Source: Trichormus variabilis 0441
Lineage (GTDB): Bacteria > Cyanobacteriota > Cyanobacteriia > Cyanobacteriales > Nostocaceae
Direction of reading: 5' to 3'
Assembly (NCBI RefSeq): GCF_009856605.1
Contig: NZ_CP047242.1
Location: 4,718,001 to 4,782,000 of the forward strand
DNA length: 64,000 bases
The notes beneath the pieces were generated by a model that saw only the letters and a program-made list of their open reading frames with translations, did not search any database and had not been told where the DNA came from. A program made the position numbers and the translations under genes. Below, one piece after another: positions 10,501-21,219 of this stretch. Positions within the stretch are counted from its first letter, which is position 1, and every line of letters starts with the position of its first letter.

Positions 10501-11103
10501 GACATGGAAATCCGGGGTGTGGGTAACTTGCTGGGTGCAGAACAATCAGGGCAAATGGAAGCGATCGGTTTTGATTTATACATGGAAATGTTAGAAGAAT
10601 CAATCCGAGAAATTCGCGGTCAAGAAATTCCCAAAGTTGACGATACCCAAATTGACCTCAACCTCACCGCTTTTATCCCCGCCGATTACATTACCGACAT
10701 TGACCAAAAAATGAGCGCATATCGTGCGGTAGCGGCGGCTAAGTCCAAAGACGAATTAACCCAGATTGCAGCTGAGTGGAGCGATCGCTATGGTACTTTA
10801 CCAGTCAGCGCCAATCAACTCTTGCGGGTAATGGAACTCAAACAACTAGCGAAAAAGTTAGGTTTTAGCCGCATCAAACCAGAAAGTAAACAGCACGTTG
10901 TTCTAGAAACCCCAATGGAAGAACCTGCATGGAATTTACTTGCGGCGAACTTACCAGAACACCTGAAAACCCGGTTTGTTTATTCTCCAGGTAAAGTCAC
11001 AGTCAGGGGTTTAGCAGTCCTCAAAGCCGACCAACAATTACAAAGTTTGATTGATGCGTTAGGGAGAATGCAGGGAGCGATCGCAGAAGCAGCTATTGTT
11101 TAA
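7537..11103 (+). CDS. mfd: Transcription-repair coupling factor Mfd
   Basis: Mfd is an ATP-dependent translocase that removes RNA polymerase stalled at DNA lesions and recruits UvrA. The 1188 residues show UvrB-homology modules at the N-terminus. The RNA-polymerase-interacting (CarD-like) domain is at about 515-590 ([19 protein letters not shown]). The RecG-like helicase motor follows, with Walker [10 protein letters not shown] near residue 668 and the DEEQ box ([11 protein letters not shown]) near 767. TRG and motif VI are around LRGRVGRAG, and the C-terminal TRCF domain is at about 1000-1110. Oddly, residues 122-150 carry an Ser/Gln/Thr-rich insert ([14 protein letters not shown]) encoded by heptanucleotide repeats. 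The start is the ATG after a TAA-containing leader; no clear ribosome site is seen. Confidence 0.97.
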   Translation: MAFSSIVRALARSPLTTELLSKLNRQQDLRLNGIPRLPKGLVASALAQNSGNNLFVVCATLEEAGRAYAQLEAMGWQTVHFYPTSEASPYEPFDPETEMTWGQMQVLADLVKSQPSGFGSSQSTVTAKTATASQSTVNSQQSTVNGQQNKIAVVATVGALQPHLPPPDAFIPFCLTLKRGLEFDLETFSEKITILGYERVPLVETEGQWSRRGDIVDVFPVSSELPVRLEWFGDEIEQIREFDPNTQRSALDKITEIVLTPTSFTPIITTALEESAEYQVLSADSEINSALIEGSRRFLGLAFERPASVLDYLPENTLITIDEPEQCHAHSDRWVENAEEQWSLGTGETDLGSVQLPKIHRSFEECLADATRFKTLYLSELSEENSGVNLASRSVPVTPHQFAKLADTLRQERDRNFSIWLISAQPSRSVSLLQEHDCPAQFIPNPRDYQAIDKLQINHTPVALKYSGLAELEGFILPTYRLAVITDREFYGQHSLATPNFVRKRRQAASKQVDPNKLRPGDYVVHRSHGIGKFVKLESLTINDETRDYIVVQYADGLLRVAADQVGALSRFRATGDKPPELHKMTGKAWDNTKNRVRKAIKKLAVDLLKLYAARSQQQGFAYPQDMPWQEEMEDSFPYQATTDQLKAVQDVKRDMESDRPMDRLVCGDVGFGKTEVAIRAIFKAVTSGKQVALLAPTTILTQQHYHTIKERFAPYPVNVGLLNRFRTAEERRNIQKRLATGELDIVVGTHQLLGKSVNFKDLGLLVIDEEQRFGVNQKEKIKSLKTQVDVLTLSATPIPRTLYMSLSGIREMSLITTPPPTRRPIKTHLSPRNPESVRSAIRQELDRGGQVFYVVPRVDGIEEITANLREMVPGARFAIAHGQMDESELESTMLTFSNGDADILVCTTIIESGLDIPRVNTILIEDAHRFGLSQLYQLRGRVGRAGIQAHAWLFYPKQRELSDAARQRLRAIQEFTQLGSGYQLAMRDMEIRGVGNLLGAEQSGQMEAIGFDLYMEMLEESIREIRGQEIPKVDDTQIDLNLTAFIPADYITDIDQKMSAYRAVAAAKSKDELTQIAAEWSDRYGTLPVSANQLLRVMELKQLAKKLGFSRIKPESKQHVVLETPMEEPAWNLLAANLPEHLKTRFVYSPGKVTVRGLAVLKADQQLQSLIDALGRMQGAIAEAAIV
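7936..7977 (+). repeat. Heptanucleotide tandem repeat inside mfd
   Basis: Four exact CAGTCAA units are followed by CGGTCAA and TGGTCAA. Six 7-bp units make 42 bp, so the reading frame of mfd is preserved. Short tandem repeats of seven bases are a hallmark of heterocystous cyanobacterial intergenic DNA; here one is inside an essential-type repair gene. Confidence 0.9.
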
Positions 11104-11392
11104 ACAGTCAAGTTTTCAGGAACTTTTCCATAATTACGGCTGATATTCTTAGAGGATTTTCATAAAAATATCATGGTCAATTCAGAGTAAAGCCTCATGC
11201 TAGTAGAGCGCCAAATTTTAGGCCTTGCTGAATCCAGATATGAATCAATTCAAAATTCAAAATTCAAAATAAAAACCAAAAATTCCCTCTCTTTCTCTCC
11301 GCACCTCTGCGCCTCTGCGTGAAATAAATTCATCTTCTCACTCAGCAACGCCAGATTTTCCTATTTTCGACTCGATCAATGTGCATAACCCG
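11104..11392. other. mfd to GH63 intergenic region
   Basis: The 289-bp gap has no supported gene. It contains a tandem AATTCAAAATTCAAAAT tract near 11248-11267 and a CACCTCTGCGCCTCTGCGTG motif near 11302-11321. The same CACCTCTGCGTGAG core is found at the 3' end of the symporter gene at 38040, so it is a dispersed short repeat. No terminator with a U-tract is visible after mfd. Confidence 0.5.
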
Positions 11393-14053
11393 ATGACAGC
11401 AAATCTCACCCAAGAAGAACTTAGATTACAAGCAGCCAGGGATCACATAGCTCATTGGCGTAGATGGGGACCATATTTGAGCGATCGCCAGTGGGGAACA
11501 GTGCGCGAAGATTATAGTTCTCATGGGAATGCGTGGGACTATTTCACCCATGATCAAGCTCGTTCTCGCGCTTACCGTTGGGGTGAAGACGGGTTATTGG
11601 GGATTTGTGATAATCATCAACGGCTTTGTTTTGCGATCGCTCTTTGGAATGGTGAAGATTCTATTCTCAAAGAAAGAATTTTTGGTTTAACGGGAAATGA
11701 AGGTAATCATGGGGAAGATGTTAAAGAATATTACTTTTATTTAGATAACACCCCCACCCATGCTTACATGAAGGCTTTGTATAAATATCCCCAAACAGCC
11801 TTCCCCTACTCCCAGTTAGTAACAGAAAATCAGCGCCGCAATCGTCGGGATGCAGAATTTGAACTGATAGATACGGGTGTATTTGATTATGATAAATACT
11901 TTGATGTATTTGTTGAATATGCCAAGAATACTGCCGAGGATATTCTCATTCAAATTACGGTAATTAATCGAGGAACAGAAGCCAAGACACTGCACTTATT
12001 ACCTACGATTTGGTTTCATAATACTTGGTCTTGGAATGGAGATACAAATAAACCTATTTTGCAATTAGTAAAATTAAGTGATGATTTTCAGACCATAGCA
12101 GCCCACCATCAAACTTTAGGTGAAAGATGGCTATACTGTCAACAACCAAATGAGATTCTTTTTACAGAAAACGAAACAAATATACAGAAATTATTTGGTT
12201 ATCCTAATACATCTGCTTATGTTAAAGATGGAATTAATGACTATATTGTTAACGGCAAAAAATCAGCAGTAAATCCTGAACAGGTGGGAACAAAAGCCTC
12301 TGCCATCTATGTGTTAACAGTTGGTGCAGGTGAAACGCAGATTATCAAATTAAGACTATCTGATACACCTGATTTGATTGAACCATTTGGACAGGAATTT
12401 AGTATAATTTTCAGTCAACGCCAAAGGGAAGCAGATGAATTTTATCAGCGCGTTACGCCATTTCAATTAAGTGAAGATATGCGAAATGTGCAGCGACAAG
12501 CATTTGCAGGAATGCTGTGGAGTAAGCAATTTTATCATTACATCGTCGAAGATTGGCTAAAAGGAGACACCCACACACCAAAGCCACCACCAGAACGCCG
12601 CAATGGTAGAAATAAAGAATGGTTTCATCTCTACAATGAAGATATTCTCTCCATGCCAGATAAGTGGGAATATCCTTGGTTTGCTGCTTGGGATTTAGCA
12701 TTTCATACCATCCCTTTGGCAATGATTGATCCGGATTTTGCTAAGTACCAATTAGATGTTTTAACACGGGAATGGTATATGCACCCCAACGGGCAAATTC
12801 CGGCTTATGAATGGGCTTTTGGTGATGTTAATCCTCCTGTTCATGCTTGGGCAACTTGGCGCATATATAAAATTGAACAGAAAATTTATGGACGAGCAGA
12901 TAGACAGTTTTTAGAAAGAGTATTTCAAAAGCTGATGCTCAATTTTACCTGGTGGGTAAATCGTAAGGATGCTGAAGGTAATAATGTCTTCCAAGGAGGG
13001 TTTTTAGGATTAGATAACATTGGTGTATTTGACCGCAGTGCAACTTTACCTACGGGCGGACATATTGATCAATCTGATGGTACAAGTTGGATGGGAATGT
13101 ATTGTTTAAATATGTTAGCCATTGCTTTAGAATTAGCCAAGACTAATCCTGTTTATGAAGACATTGCCACTAAATTTTTTGAACATTTCCTTTACATAGC
13201 TGATGCTATGAATAAAATTGGTGAAATGGAAGCTAGTTTATGGAATGAAGTAGATGGTTTTTACTACGATGTGCTGCATCTACCTGAACGACAGATTACC
13301 TTAAAAGTGCGCTCAATGGTGGGACTAATTCCCCTATTTGCTATTGAAACTATTGAACCAGACACATTAAAAATGCTTCCTGGCTTTAAAAAGCGGCTGG
13401 AGTGGTTTATCAAAAACCGTCCAGATTTGCGACAAAATGTCGCTTGTATGGAAACAATAGGCATAGGCGCTAGAAGATTATTGGCAATAGTTTCACGGGA
13501 TAAACTAAGACATATCCTCCAAAAAATGCTCGATGAAAGTGAATTTCTTAGCCTATATGGTATTCGCGCTCTTTCGAGATTTCATGCAGAACATCCCTAT
13601 AAATTTGATGTCAACGGTTCTCAATTTCGTGTAGATTATGAACCGGCTGAATCTAGTAGTGGTTTATTTGGCGGTAATTCTAACTGGCGGGGGCCTATTT
13701 GGTTTCCGGTGAATTTTCTCTTAATTGAATCTCTGCAAAAGTTATATTATTATCTAGGAGATGATTTTCAGGTGGAATGTCCTACAGGTTCTGGTAAGAT
13801 GATGAATCTTTGGGAAGTAGCATCAGAATTATCCCAAAGATTAACTAGAATTTTCTTAAAGGATACTTCTGGTAAACGTCCTGTTTACGGTGCGACAGAG
13901 AAGTTTCAAAATGACACACATTGGCGTGATTTGATTTTATTTTATGAATATTTTCATGGTGATAATGGAGCAGGAATTGGTGCGAGTCATCAAACAGGAT
14001 GGACAGGTTTAGTCGCTAAATTAATTCAGCATCTGGGTGAAAAATCTTTGTAG
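11393..14053 (+). CDS. GH63-like glucosidase / glycoside hydrolase
   Basis: This large soluble protein (886 residues from the ATG; an in-frame GTG lies four codons upstream) resembles bacterial MGH1-like proteins of glycoside hydrolase family 63. The N-terminal region ([49 protein letters not shown]) is characteristic. So are the (alpha/alpha)6-barrel segments [40 protein letters not shown] and [13 protein letters not shown]. No signal peptide is present, so action is cytosolic, perhaps on glucosylated compatible solutes or oligosaccharides. Substrate is not determinable. It stands alone, flanked downstream by a strong palindrome that contains its stop codon. Confidence 0.85.
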   Translation: MTANLTQEELRLQAARDHIAHWRRWGPYLSDRQWGTVREDYSSHGNAWDYFTHDQARSRAYRWGEDGLLGICDNHQRLCFAIALWNGEDSILKERIFGLTGNEGNHGEDVKEYYFYLDNTPTHAYMKALYKYPQTAFPYSQLVTENQRRNRRDAEFELIDTGVFDYDKYFDVFVEYAKNTAEDILIQITVINRGTEAKTLHLLPTIWFHNTWSWNGDTNKPILQLVKLSDDFQTIAAHHQTLGERWLYCQQPNEILFTENETNIQKLFGYPNTSAYVKDGINDYIVNGKKSAVNPEQVGTKASAIYVLTVGAGETQIIKLRLSDTPDLIEPFGQEFSIIFSQRQREADEFYQRVTPFQLSEDMRNVQRQAFAGMLWSKQFYHYIVEDWLKGDTHTPKPPPERRNGRNKEWFHLYNEDILSMPDKWEYPWFAAWDLAFHTIPLAMIDPDFAKYQLDVLTREWYMHPNGQIPAYEWAFGDVNPPVHAWATWRIYKIEQKIYGRADRQFLERVFQKLMLNFTWWVNRKDAEGNNVFQGGFLGLDNIGVFDRSATLPTGGHIDQSDGTSWMGMYCLNMLAIALELAKTNPVYEDIATKFFEHFLYIADAMNKIGEMEASLWNEVDGFYYDVLHLPERQITLKVRSMVGLIPLFAIETIEPDTLKMLPGFKKRLEWFIKNRPDLRQNVACMETIGIGARRLLAIVSRDKLRHILQKMLDESEFLSLYGIRALSRFHAEHPYKFDVNGSQFRVDYEPAESSSGLFGGNSNWRGPIWFPVNFLLIESLQKLYYYLGDDFQVECPTGSGKMMNLWEVASELSQRLTRIFLKDTSGKRPVYGATEKFQNDTHWRDLILFYEYFHGDNGAGIGASHQTGWTGLVAKLIQHLGEKSL

Positions 14054-14143
14054 AGACGCGATAAATCGCGTCTCTACAAACATGAATCGTGTCTGTACTA
14101 GAATCCCCACAAACATGAATCGCGTCTGTAATACAATCCCCAC
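14049..14143. repeat. Palindrome plus two 33-bp tandem repeats
   Basis: Positions 14049-14078 form a perfect palindrome with 14-base arms (TGTAGAGACGCGAT) and a 2-base centre; the TAG stop of the GH63 gene lies within it. It is followed by two adjacent 33-bp repeats (14078-14110 and 14111-14143) that differ at three positions. The CATGAATCGCGTCT core recurs at 24964-24977 and 57778-57791, linking this site to the R1 repeat family. It sits between two convergent genes and could act as a bidirectional transcript end. Confidence 0.8.
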
Positions 14144-14164
14144 GTCTTCAAGCTGGAGACCATA

Positions 14165-14683
14165 TCAAATATCTTCCTCAGCACCCATACCAGCATAATC
14201 AGCCATTGCTTGACTACGACGGCGGCTCATTTTTTGTTCGTAAGCATCGTAGGCAATGCAAATCCAAATTAAGGTCATGAAGAGAATGTTTTTGTTAAAG
14301 CTTTCTGCACCATTGGGAAATAGACTACCTGCGGGAACAATACCAAATGCGAGAATGATGCTGAATGTCATGAGAATCAGTAGTAAACCTGTCCACCGCA
14401 CCCAATAATTGAGGGCAAACAAGGCTCCCAAGACGATTTCTACTAAAGGTAACGACCAAGCATAAGGAACTGCTATTAACCAAGGTAGCGGCCCTACACC
14501 TTCCCATCCGGGGGGAATTCCAGGGCCAATCATTTGCAGTTTTTGAGTGATCACTGTTTGGTAGAAACCGTTAGGAACGCTGAAATTTAAGTAGTTGGCA
14601 ATACCTGAGAGGAAGAAGAAAAAACCGATGGTAATTCGATTGACGCTAACGGCTGTGTGGAGGTTGAGTAGGTATTTCATCAT
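14165..14683 (-). CDS. DoxX family membrane protein
   Basis: This 172-residue protein has four hydrophobic segments (near residues 15-35, 70-95, 95-115 and 130-150) and the DoxX-type pattern RITIGFFFFLSGIANYL, followed by PLVEIVLGALFALNYWVRWTG. DoxX relatives act as small quinone-linked or redox-partner membrane proteins. Two consecutive ATG codons are possible starts. The gene begins 4 bp after the stop of the upstream NADH dehydrogenase gene, so the pair is almost certainly co-transcribed, suggesting a role with that enzyme in the quinone pool. The exact function is unknown. Confidence 0.8.
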   Translation of the reverse strand: MMKYLLNLHTAVSVNRITIGFFFFLSGIANYLNFSVPNGFYQTVITQKLQMIGPGIPPGWEGVGPLPWLIAVPYAWSLPLVEIVLGALFALNYWVRWTGLLLILMTFSIILAFGIVPAGSLFPNGAESFNKNILFMTLIWICIAYDAYEQKMSRRRSQAMADYAGMGAEEDI

Positions 14684-14687
14684 AAAT

Positions 14688-16100
14688 TTAGCGGCGGGGT
14701 GTGAGGTGATTGAGTAAAGTGGGAACGCCTGTCCAACTGAGGTTTTGCTGAAATTGGGTAGGTTGGGCTACTCGCCAAACTAGGGGGGTGGCAAAAATTA
14801 GTGCTGCTGCGGTGGTGGCGACTCCAGATAACCACGGTGTTTGTCCCAGCTGCATGGGGGTAGCAGCACGGTGACGCTGAAATAATTCATCTGTTAGCCA
14901 CTCGGTTGTAACTTTCAGGTTATGAGTAGAGTTGGGTAGTAGTTGTAAATATGTTCCTTCGCGAATCAAATGGCCTGCTTGTCCTTTGATTTGCACTTTG
15001 TTGAATAAGTTAGCAACGCCTTCGTTGAGTCCTAATTTCATCAAAGTGCCACGCAGTTGGACTTGTACGGGAACGGTTGGTTTGTTTTGGCTGATTCGTT
15101 GGAGATTTTGAGCGATCGCAATTCCTTGTTGATAAGCTACTTGAGCTGTGGGTGGCTGGGGATGATCGCTATCCATAGCACAATCACCCGCCGCGAAGAT
15201 TTCGGGAAAATTAGACAGTTGCAATGTGGGTTTTACCAGTAACCGCCCTCGATTTTGAGAAACGGGTAATTCCATCAGCAAAGGATTGGGTGCAGTACCA
15301 GCAGTCCAAGCGATGGTTCCTGCTGGTAACATCTGTATTTGCTCCTGTCGCCGATACTCTACACCTTCAGATGTAATCTTTGTGACAGCCGCATCAAATA
15401 AAAAATCCACGGGAATGAGGCGATTTTTCATGGCGCGTTCAACTGTGCAGCGTAAATGGCTATTAACATCGCCTTTGAGAATTTCCCGACTGCGGTTGAC
15501 CAGGACAACATGAATTTCACTACCATCGCCGCCCAACTCGTCGTACCAAATGGGCAGTAAATCGGCTAAGGTACAGGCCAATTCAATACCAGCTGGTCCA
15601 GCACCAATGATGGCAACAGTTAACAGTAAACGACGATGTTCTGAGTCTGGTGTTTGAATGGCTTGATATAATTTGCGACGCAAGTGTTGGCGGAGTGCGA
15701 TCGCCTGTTCCCCAGAGGTAAAGGGCATTGCATATTCTGCCGCACCGGGAGTAGCAAAATAAGTTGTTTTGCTACCGAGTGCTAAAACCAAGTTGCTGTA
15801 GTGGAAAGCTTGACCAGAGACTGTATCAACTCTCTGCTGATGTATATCAATCGATTGCACCGTGTCTTGGACAAACTTAACTTTGCTACCAGCTAACAGC
15901 TCTTGATAACGAGGATAGACCTGTTTGCTATGCAGCTCACCGCTTAGTAATTCATACAATAACGGTTTGAAACTAAAGCGATCGCGCTGTTCTATTAAAA
16001 TAATCGGATAAGAGTAATTTTGCTGGCTTAAGTGCAGAGCCGTAAACAGTCCAGCAAAGCCAGCACCCAGGATGACTGTGGGATGAGATGCTTGCTGCAT
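14688..16100 (-). CDS. Type II NADH dehydrogenase-like FAD/NAD(P) oxidoreductase
   Basis: NDH-2 enzymes oxidise NAD(P)H and reduce quinone without pumping protons. The FAD-binding motif GAGFAGLFTALHL is at residues 12-24. The second dinucleotide fold IGAGPAGIELACTLADLLP is near 165-183. The FAD-contacting IFAAGDCA segment lies around 305. A C-terminal tail with a hydrophobic stretch (PWLSGVATTAAALIFATPLVW) may anchor it in the membrane. The 470-residue length fits the family. It is the first gene of a tight pair with the DoxX protein. It resembles cyanobacterial Ndb proteins; which paralogue cannot be told. Confidence 0.9.
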   Translation of the reverse strand: MQQASHPTVILGAGFAGLFTALHLSQQNYSYPIILIEQRDRFSFKPLLYELLSGELHSKQVYPRYQELLAGSKVKFVQDTVQSIDIHQQRVDTVSGQAFHYSNLVLALGSKTTYFATPGAAEYAMPFTSGEQAIALRQHLRRKLYQAIQTPDSEHRRLLLTVAIIGAGPAGIELACTLADLLPIWYDELGGDGSEIHVVLVNRSREILKGDVNSHLRCTVERAMKNRLIPVDFLFDAAVTKITSEGVEYRRQEQIQMLPAGTIAWTAGTAPNPLLMELPVSQNRGRLLVKPTLQLSNFPEIFAAGDCAMDSDHPQPPTAQVAYQQGIAIAQNLQRISQNKPTVPVQVQLRGTLMKLGLNEGVANLFNKVQIKGQAGHLIREGTYLQLLPNSTHNLKVTTEWLTDELFQRHRAATPMQLGQTPWLSGVATTAAALIFATPLVWRVAQPTQFQQNLSWTGVPTLLNHLTPRR

Positions 16101-16530
16101 AAGTATTAACAGTTACTTTAGAGAACTGCTCTTAGTATTACGGCACTCACTCGATCTTAAGTGATGCAGTCCTAAAGCTTGGCTGAGAAATTCAAGGGAA
16201 TTTGCAGCATATTTTTTATCCCTTTCTCAGCAATAATTTAGATTACCCAATTACTTGAGGATTTTTATATGAAATAGATTTTCGTCGAGTATTTATCTTC
16301 GTTGAAACAAAACCTCACATTTGATAACAATAAAGGGAGCAACTTTTGAGATTGCTTAAATGTGAAGAACTTTCTTGTAATACTACATTAAGAAAAAATT
16401 AGCATCTAACCAAAAGAAGTTTTTTTATCTGATATGATAATCTATCTGGAGACGAGTACCTAAAACTTGCAAACTAGCTTAGGTTAAGTATAAGCTCTGC
16501 AACAAGTATTAGTTGTCGCAAGTCATTTTC
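16101..16530. other. Intergenic region upstream of hybrid kinase
   Basis: This 430-bp AT-rich divergent region lies between the NDH-2 gene and the hybrid kinase. It must hold promoters for both directions, but I cannot place a convincing -10/-35 pair. No repeat, RNA or open frame is supported. Confidence 0.4.
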
Positions 16531-19500
16531 ATGCCTAATATTCCTATTTCTGCATTACTACGTTTTGGAATTGTCATATTTTCTGTCGCACTGGCTTGTG
16601 CGCTAATGCTATTGTTAGACCCTTGGCTAGGGATGACCAGTACTCCTTTTTTATTATTCTTTAGCGCTGTCATGTTCAGTGCTTGGTATGGAGGTTTTTG
16701 GTCAGGAGTGTTAGGAACTTTCTTATCTGTAATACTTAGTAATTACTTCTTTTTTCACCCAAGATATACTCTCTCTATTGATACTGATAATGTAGTTATC
16801 ATAGGGTTATTTGCTGTACAAGGATGGTTTTTCAGTTTTATCTGTGAAATCTTGAGAAATACCAAAAAGCAAGATGCAGTTAATTTACAGAAACTTAGGC
16901 AAAGCGAGGAGCGATTTCGATTAGCTTTGAGCAATTCTGATATCGTGGTTTTTCAACAGGATCGAGATTTGCGGTATCGATGGATTCATAATTATCAAGG
17001 TGTAGCCTCTGCTGAAGAAATCATTGGTAAGTCAGACAATGAATTGTTCCCCGCTTCAGTGGCAGAAAAACTAACAGCCATTAAGCAAAAAGTATTAGAG
17101 AAAGATGTTTCTGTCCATGAGGAAGTGTCCGTAATTTTTCACGGAAAAGTCGTTTACTATGATTTGTTAGCCGAACCCCTGACAATTGACGGTCAAATCC
17201 AGGGTATTACCTGTGCAGCAGTAGACATTACTGAACGCAAGCGCTCAGAACTAGAGAAAGCTAAATTACAGAGTAAACTCCAAAAAGCTATTGAGCAGCA
17301 AGACGAATATCTAGCATTATTGAATGCTTGGCTGGCTAGCTCCCCTGTAGCCCTAGCTTTTTTAGATACAAAACTACGTTACGTTTATACTAATGAAGCT
17401 CTGGCAGCAATTAACGGTGTACCCCAAAGTCAACACATTGGGCGCACTTTGAGGGAAGTATTGCCAGAATGGGCAACACAACTGGAGCCTATTCTCCAAC
17501 AAGTAATGGCAACCAAGCAGCCACTCGTAAATCAAGAAGTATGTGGGGTAACCTATCCATCAGGAGTACATCGTTGTAGCTTAGTGAACTACTATCCAGT
17601 ATGTTTACCAGATGGAAAACTGCTGGGGGTGGGAGTGACGGCTCTCGATATTACAGAACGAAAGCAGGCTGAGGACGCGCTACGGTACATTGCCCAAACC
17701 AGTAACACACTCTCCAGTTCTTTGGATTACGAGCAAACTTTGGCACAGATTGCGAAAATATCCGTCCCGCAACTAGCAGACTGGTGCAGTATTGATATTA
17801 TCAACCAAGATGGCTCGATTCGCCGCTTACCTATTGCTCATGTAGACCCAACAAAAGCAGAATTGGCAAGATTATTTCAGGAATATGCACCACAATTAGG
17901 GAGTGGGAGTTTAGTTGCTAACGTATTACAAACTGGGGAACAGTTATTAGTTGCAGACTTACCTGATTCTCCTTTACCAGCAGATCAAAATGAGGAAAAT
18001 CTGGAGTTGCTGCGGCAGATAGGAATTAAATCACTCATGCTTTTACCCTTAATAGCACATGAGCAAGTGCTAGGATGTATAACCTTTGTTAGTGCTGAAT
18101 CAGGTCGTAGCTACAATCAATCTGACTTAAGCTTAGCCAAAGACATTGCCTATCGTGCTGCCCTAGCGATGGAGAATGCTCAACTGTATCGAGATGTTCA
18201 ACAAGCTTTAAAACATTATGCTGAATCATTGGCGCTTTTAGATGCCTTGTTGGCAGGCGCACCTGTAGCAGTCTGTTTTTTGGATAAGGAATTACGATAT
18301 CTCCGCATTAATCAAGTATTAGCTGATCTCAATGGCTTGAGTATAGAAGAGCATCTGGGACGAAAATTTCAGGATGTTTTACCCAAGATGGCAGAGCAAT
18401 TTGAAGAGCAATTGCAACAAGTATTGGAGACGGGACAACCTCTGCTGAATTTGGAGGTTAGTGGTGAGGCGCTAGGAAGACCAGAAATTAATAGCTATTG
18501 GTTAGGTAATTATTACCCAGTCTACGACGGCATGGGCAAAACAGTAGGCATCGGGATTATCCTGGCAGATGTGACAGCTACTAAGCAAGTAGAAATTGCT
18601 CTGCGAGAAAGTGAAGAACGCTTCCGAGCCATGTTTGACCAAGCGGCTGTGGGCATTACCTTAGTTACCTTAGATGGTCAATTTCTGCAAAATAATCCGG
18701 CTTTGTGCGACATTACCGGTTACAGCTCTGAAGAATTAAGTCAGATGAAGTTTCCCGAAATTACTCACCCTGATGATGTGGAAGCTGATTGGGCATACGC
18801 CAAGCAAGTATTAGCCAAGGAAATTAATGGTTACTCTCTAGAAAAGCGTTATCTTCGCAAAGATGGCACGACTGTTTGGGTGAATCTGACTGCATCAGCC
18901 GTATGGAATGAGCAGGGAGAACCTAAATATGCGTTGGGTATTATTGAAGATATTAATGAGCGCAAGCAAGCAGAAGCCGCACAAAACTTTTTAGTTGAAG
19001 CCAGCACTATTTTAGCAGCTTCTTTAGATTATGAGGTTGCCCTGAATAATGTGGCTCATTTGGCAGTACCTACCATTGCTGATTGGTGTGCTGTAGATAT
19101 TCTCCAAGCTGACTGGTCGATTAAACGTGTAGCGATCGCCTGTGTTAATCCTGCAAAACTGGAGATTATAGAAGAAATTCGCCGTTCATATCCAACCAGA
19201 ACCGAGGGCAAACACCCGTTTCGAGATAAACTCCTCAAAGGAGCATCGGCTTTCTATCCTGAACTACCAAACTCAATTTTGGTAGAGATAGCACAGGATG
19301 AACAACATTTACAATTATTACAAAGCTTGGAAATGCGATCGCTGATGGTGGTTCCCCTTTACTCACGGGAGCAAATATTTGGGGTCATTTCCTTTGTTAC
19401 TGGTAGTTCAGGCAGGCAACTCAAACAAACAGATTTGGCATTGGCAGAAGATATCGCCCGACGAGCAGCTACAGCCATTGATAATGCCAGACTGTATCAG

Positions 19501-21204
19501 GAAACTCAGCAGGCGAAACAAGCCGCCGAGTTAGCAATGAGTCGAATGTTACGTTTACAAAGCATCACAGCAGCGCTCTCCGAAGCCCTCACGCCCCAAC
19601 AAGTTGCTGATGTGGTAGTAAATCAAGGATTAGCAGCTTTGGGAGCATCTGCTGGATCTGTGGTTCTGTTGACTGAAGGCGGTACTACCCTGAAAATCAT
19701 TCAAGCCATCGGCTACCCAGAATCGGTGCAAGATGCTTGGGAAACTTTCCCCCTAACTGCAACTGTACCAATTGCGGAAACCGCCAGGACAGGGGAAGCG
19801 ATTTTTTTAGCTAACGTCACAGAATTTGCCGCCAAATATCCACAAATTGCTAACGTCCCCTCCCTCACGGGTAATTGCGCTTTTGCTTGTATTCCTCTCA
19901 TCGTCGAACAGCAGACAATTGGAGTGATGGCATTAAGCTTTGCCACAGCCCAAAAATTTAACGAAGAACAGCAAAAATTTATGTTGACATTGGGTCAACA
20001 ATGCGCTCAGGCGATCGCTCGCTCTCAACTTTATGAAGCAGAAAAAAATGCCAGAGCTGTAGCCGAATCCACTAACCGGATTAAAGATGAATTTTTGGCG
20101 GTTCTGTCCCACGAATTGCGTACCCCCCTCAATCCCATCATGGGTTGGGCTAAGTTACTCCGCACGCGCACATATAAGGAAGAGACCATCAAGCAAGGTT
20201 TGGAAACAATCGAGCGCAACGCCAAGTTACAAACTCAACTCATTGACGACTTGCTGGATGTTTCCCGCATCTTACGCGGTAAGCTGAATTTGAATGTCTG
20301 CCTAGTAGATTTGAGAAACACAGTTCAAGCTGGGTTAGAAACAGTCCGTTTAGCCGCCGAAGCAAAATCAATAGCAATTCACACAATCTTGAGTGATGAA
20401 CCTGTACAGGTGATGGGTGATGGCGATCGCTTGCAACAGGTCATCTGGAATTTAGTCTCGAATGCCGTCAAGTTTACACCGTCGGAAGGACGGGTAGAAG
20501 TGCGTTTAGAACAGGTGGGACGAGATGCCCAAATCCAAGTGATTGACACAGGTAAAGGCATTACACCAGAATTTTTACCTTATGTCTTTGAATACTTCCG
20601 TCAAGCAGATGCCAAGACAACCAGGGTATTCGGTGGCTTGGGTTTGGGATTGGCAATTGTCCACCATCTTGTAGAATTACACGGTGGTACAGTAGTAGCA
20701 CAGAGTGCCGGAGAAGACCAAGGAGCAACTTTTACTGTCAAGCTACCCTTGCATAAAAGTGCTGATTACCAAGTGCAGAGTGCTAAGTCTGCGGTTACAG
20801 AACTAGAGAATCAAGACTCACTATTGGCTGGTGTGCAGATTCTTTTAGTTGATGATCAAGAAGATGTACGGGAATTTTTTAGCTTTGCTCTAGAACAGTG
20901 TGGGGCAACAGTAACTGCGGTAGCATCAGCCATAGAGGCATTGGAAGCCCTAGCACGCTCAAAGGCAGATGTACTGTTAAGTGATATTGGGATGCCACAA
21001 ATTGATGGTTATATGTTGTTGCGGCAAATCAGAAAATGGTCGCCAGAACAAGGTGGACAAATTCCAGCGATCGCTCTGACTGCCTATGCTGGAGAAATTG
21101 ATCAAAAACAAGCCATCGCCGCAGGCTTTCAAAAGCATATAGCTAAACCCGCCGACCCAGTAGAGTTAGCTGAGGCGATCACCCAACTCATCGGGCGCAA
21201 ATAA
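16531..21204 (+). CDS. Multi-sensor hybrid histidine kinase (DUF4118-PAS/GAF-HisKA-HATPase-REC)
   Basis: This is a membrane-anchored hybrid sensor kinase of 1557 residues from the ATG; an upstream in-frame TTG (16513) is less likely. Four transmembrane segments in residues 5-115 resemble the KdpD-like DUF4118 module. PAS domains follow at about 125-235, 260-380, 570-690 and 695-815 (each ending in a DITERK-type motif). GAF domains lie near 385-550, 820-985 and 1005-1165. The H-box LSHELRTPLNPIMGW has the phospho-accepting His1194. The HATPase_c domain has NLVSNAVKFTP, DTGKGI and GLGLGLAI. A C-terminal receiver carries phospho-acceptor Asp1485 (SDIGMP). No dedicated response regulator gene is adjacent, consistent with the fused receiver. 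The input signal is unknown. Confidence 0.93.
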   Translation: MPNIPISALLRFGIVIFSVALACALMLLLDPWLGMTSTPFLLFFSAVMFSAWYGGFWSGVLGTFLSVILSNYFFFHPRYTLSIDTDNVVIIGLFAVQGWFFSFICEILRNTKKQDAVNLQKLRQSEERFRLALSNSDIVVFQQDRDLRYRWIHNYQGVASAEEIIGKSDNELFPASVAEKLTAIKQKVLEKDVSVHEEVSVIFHGKVVYYDLLAEPLTIDGQIQGITCAAVDITERKRSELEKAKLQSKLQKAIEQQDEYLALLNAWLASSPVALAFLDTKLRYVYTNEALAAINGVPQSQHIGRTLREVLPEWATQLEPILQQVMATKQPLVNQEVCGVTYPSGVHRCSLVNYYPVCLPDGKLLGVGVTALDITERKQAEDALRYIAQTSNTLSSSLDYEQTLAQIAKISVPQLADWCSIDIINQDGSIRRLPIAHVDPTKAELARLFQEYAPQLGSGSLVANVLQTGEQLLVADLPDSPLPADQNEENLELLRQIGIKSLMLLPLIAHEQVLGCITFVSAESGRSYNQSDLSLAKDIAYRAALAMENAQLYRDVQQALKHYAESLALLDALLAGAPVAVCFLDKELRYLRINQVLADLNGLSIEEHLGRKFQDVLPKMAEQFEEQLQQVLETGQPLLNLEVSGEALGRPEINSYWLGNYYPVYDGMGKTVGIGIILADVTATKQVEIALRESEERFRAMFDQAAVGITLVTLDGQFLQNNPALCDITGYSSEELSQMKFPEITHPDDVEADWAYAKQVLAKEINGYSLEKRYLRKDGTTVWVNLTASAVWNEQGEPKYALGIIEDINERKQAEAAQNFLVEASTILAASLDYEVALNNVAHLAVPTIADWCAVDILQADWSIKRVAIACVNPAKLEIIEEIRRSYPTRTEGKHPFRDKLLKGASAFYPELPNSILVEIAQDEQHLQLLQSLEMRSLMVVPLYSREQIFGVISFVTGSSGRQLKQTDLALAEDIARRAATAIDNARLYQETQQAKQAAELAMSRMLRLQSITAALSEALTPQQVADVVVNQGLAALGASAGSVVLLTEGGTTLKIIQAIGYPESVQDAWETFPLTATVPIAETARTGEAIFLANVTEFAAKYPQIANVPSLTGNCAFACIPLIVEQQTIGVMALSFATAQKFNEEQQKFMLTLGQQCAQAIARSQLYEAEKNARAVAESTNRIKDEFLAVLSHELRTPLNPIMGWAKLLRTRTYKEETIKQGLETIERNAKLQTQLIDDLLDVSRILRGKLNLNVCLVDLRNTVQAGLETVRLAAEAKSIAIHTILSDEPVQVMGDGDRLQQVIWNLVSNAVKFTPSEGRVEVRLEQVGRDAQIQVIDTGKGITPEFLPYVFEYFRQADAKTTRVFGGLGLGLAIVHHLVELHGGTVVAQSAGEDQGATFTVKLPLHKSADYQVQSAKSAVTELENQDSLLAGVQILLVDDQEDVREFFSFALEQCGATVTAVASAIEALEALARSKADVLLSDIGMPQIDGYMLLRQIRKWSPEQGGQIPAIALTAYAGEIDQKQAIAAGFQKHIAKPADPVELAEAITQLIGRK

Positions 21205-21219
21205 ACCTCATTGGATATT

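Noticed and set aside
14049..14078. Palindrome as a classical rho-independent terminator
   Set aside because: The arms are perfect but no U-tract follows on either strand, and the core recurs in a dispersed repeat family.
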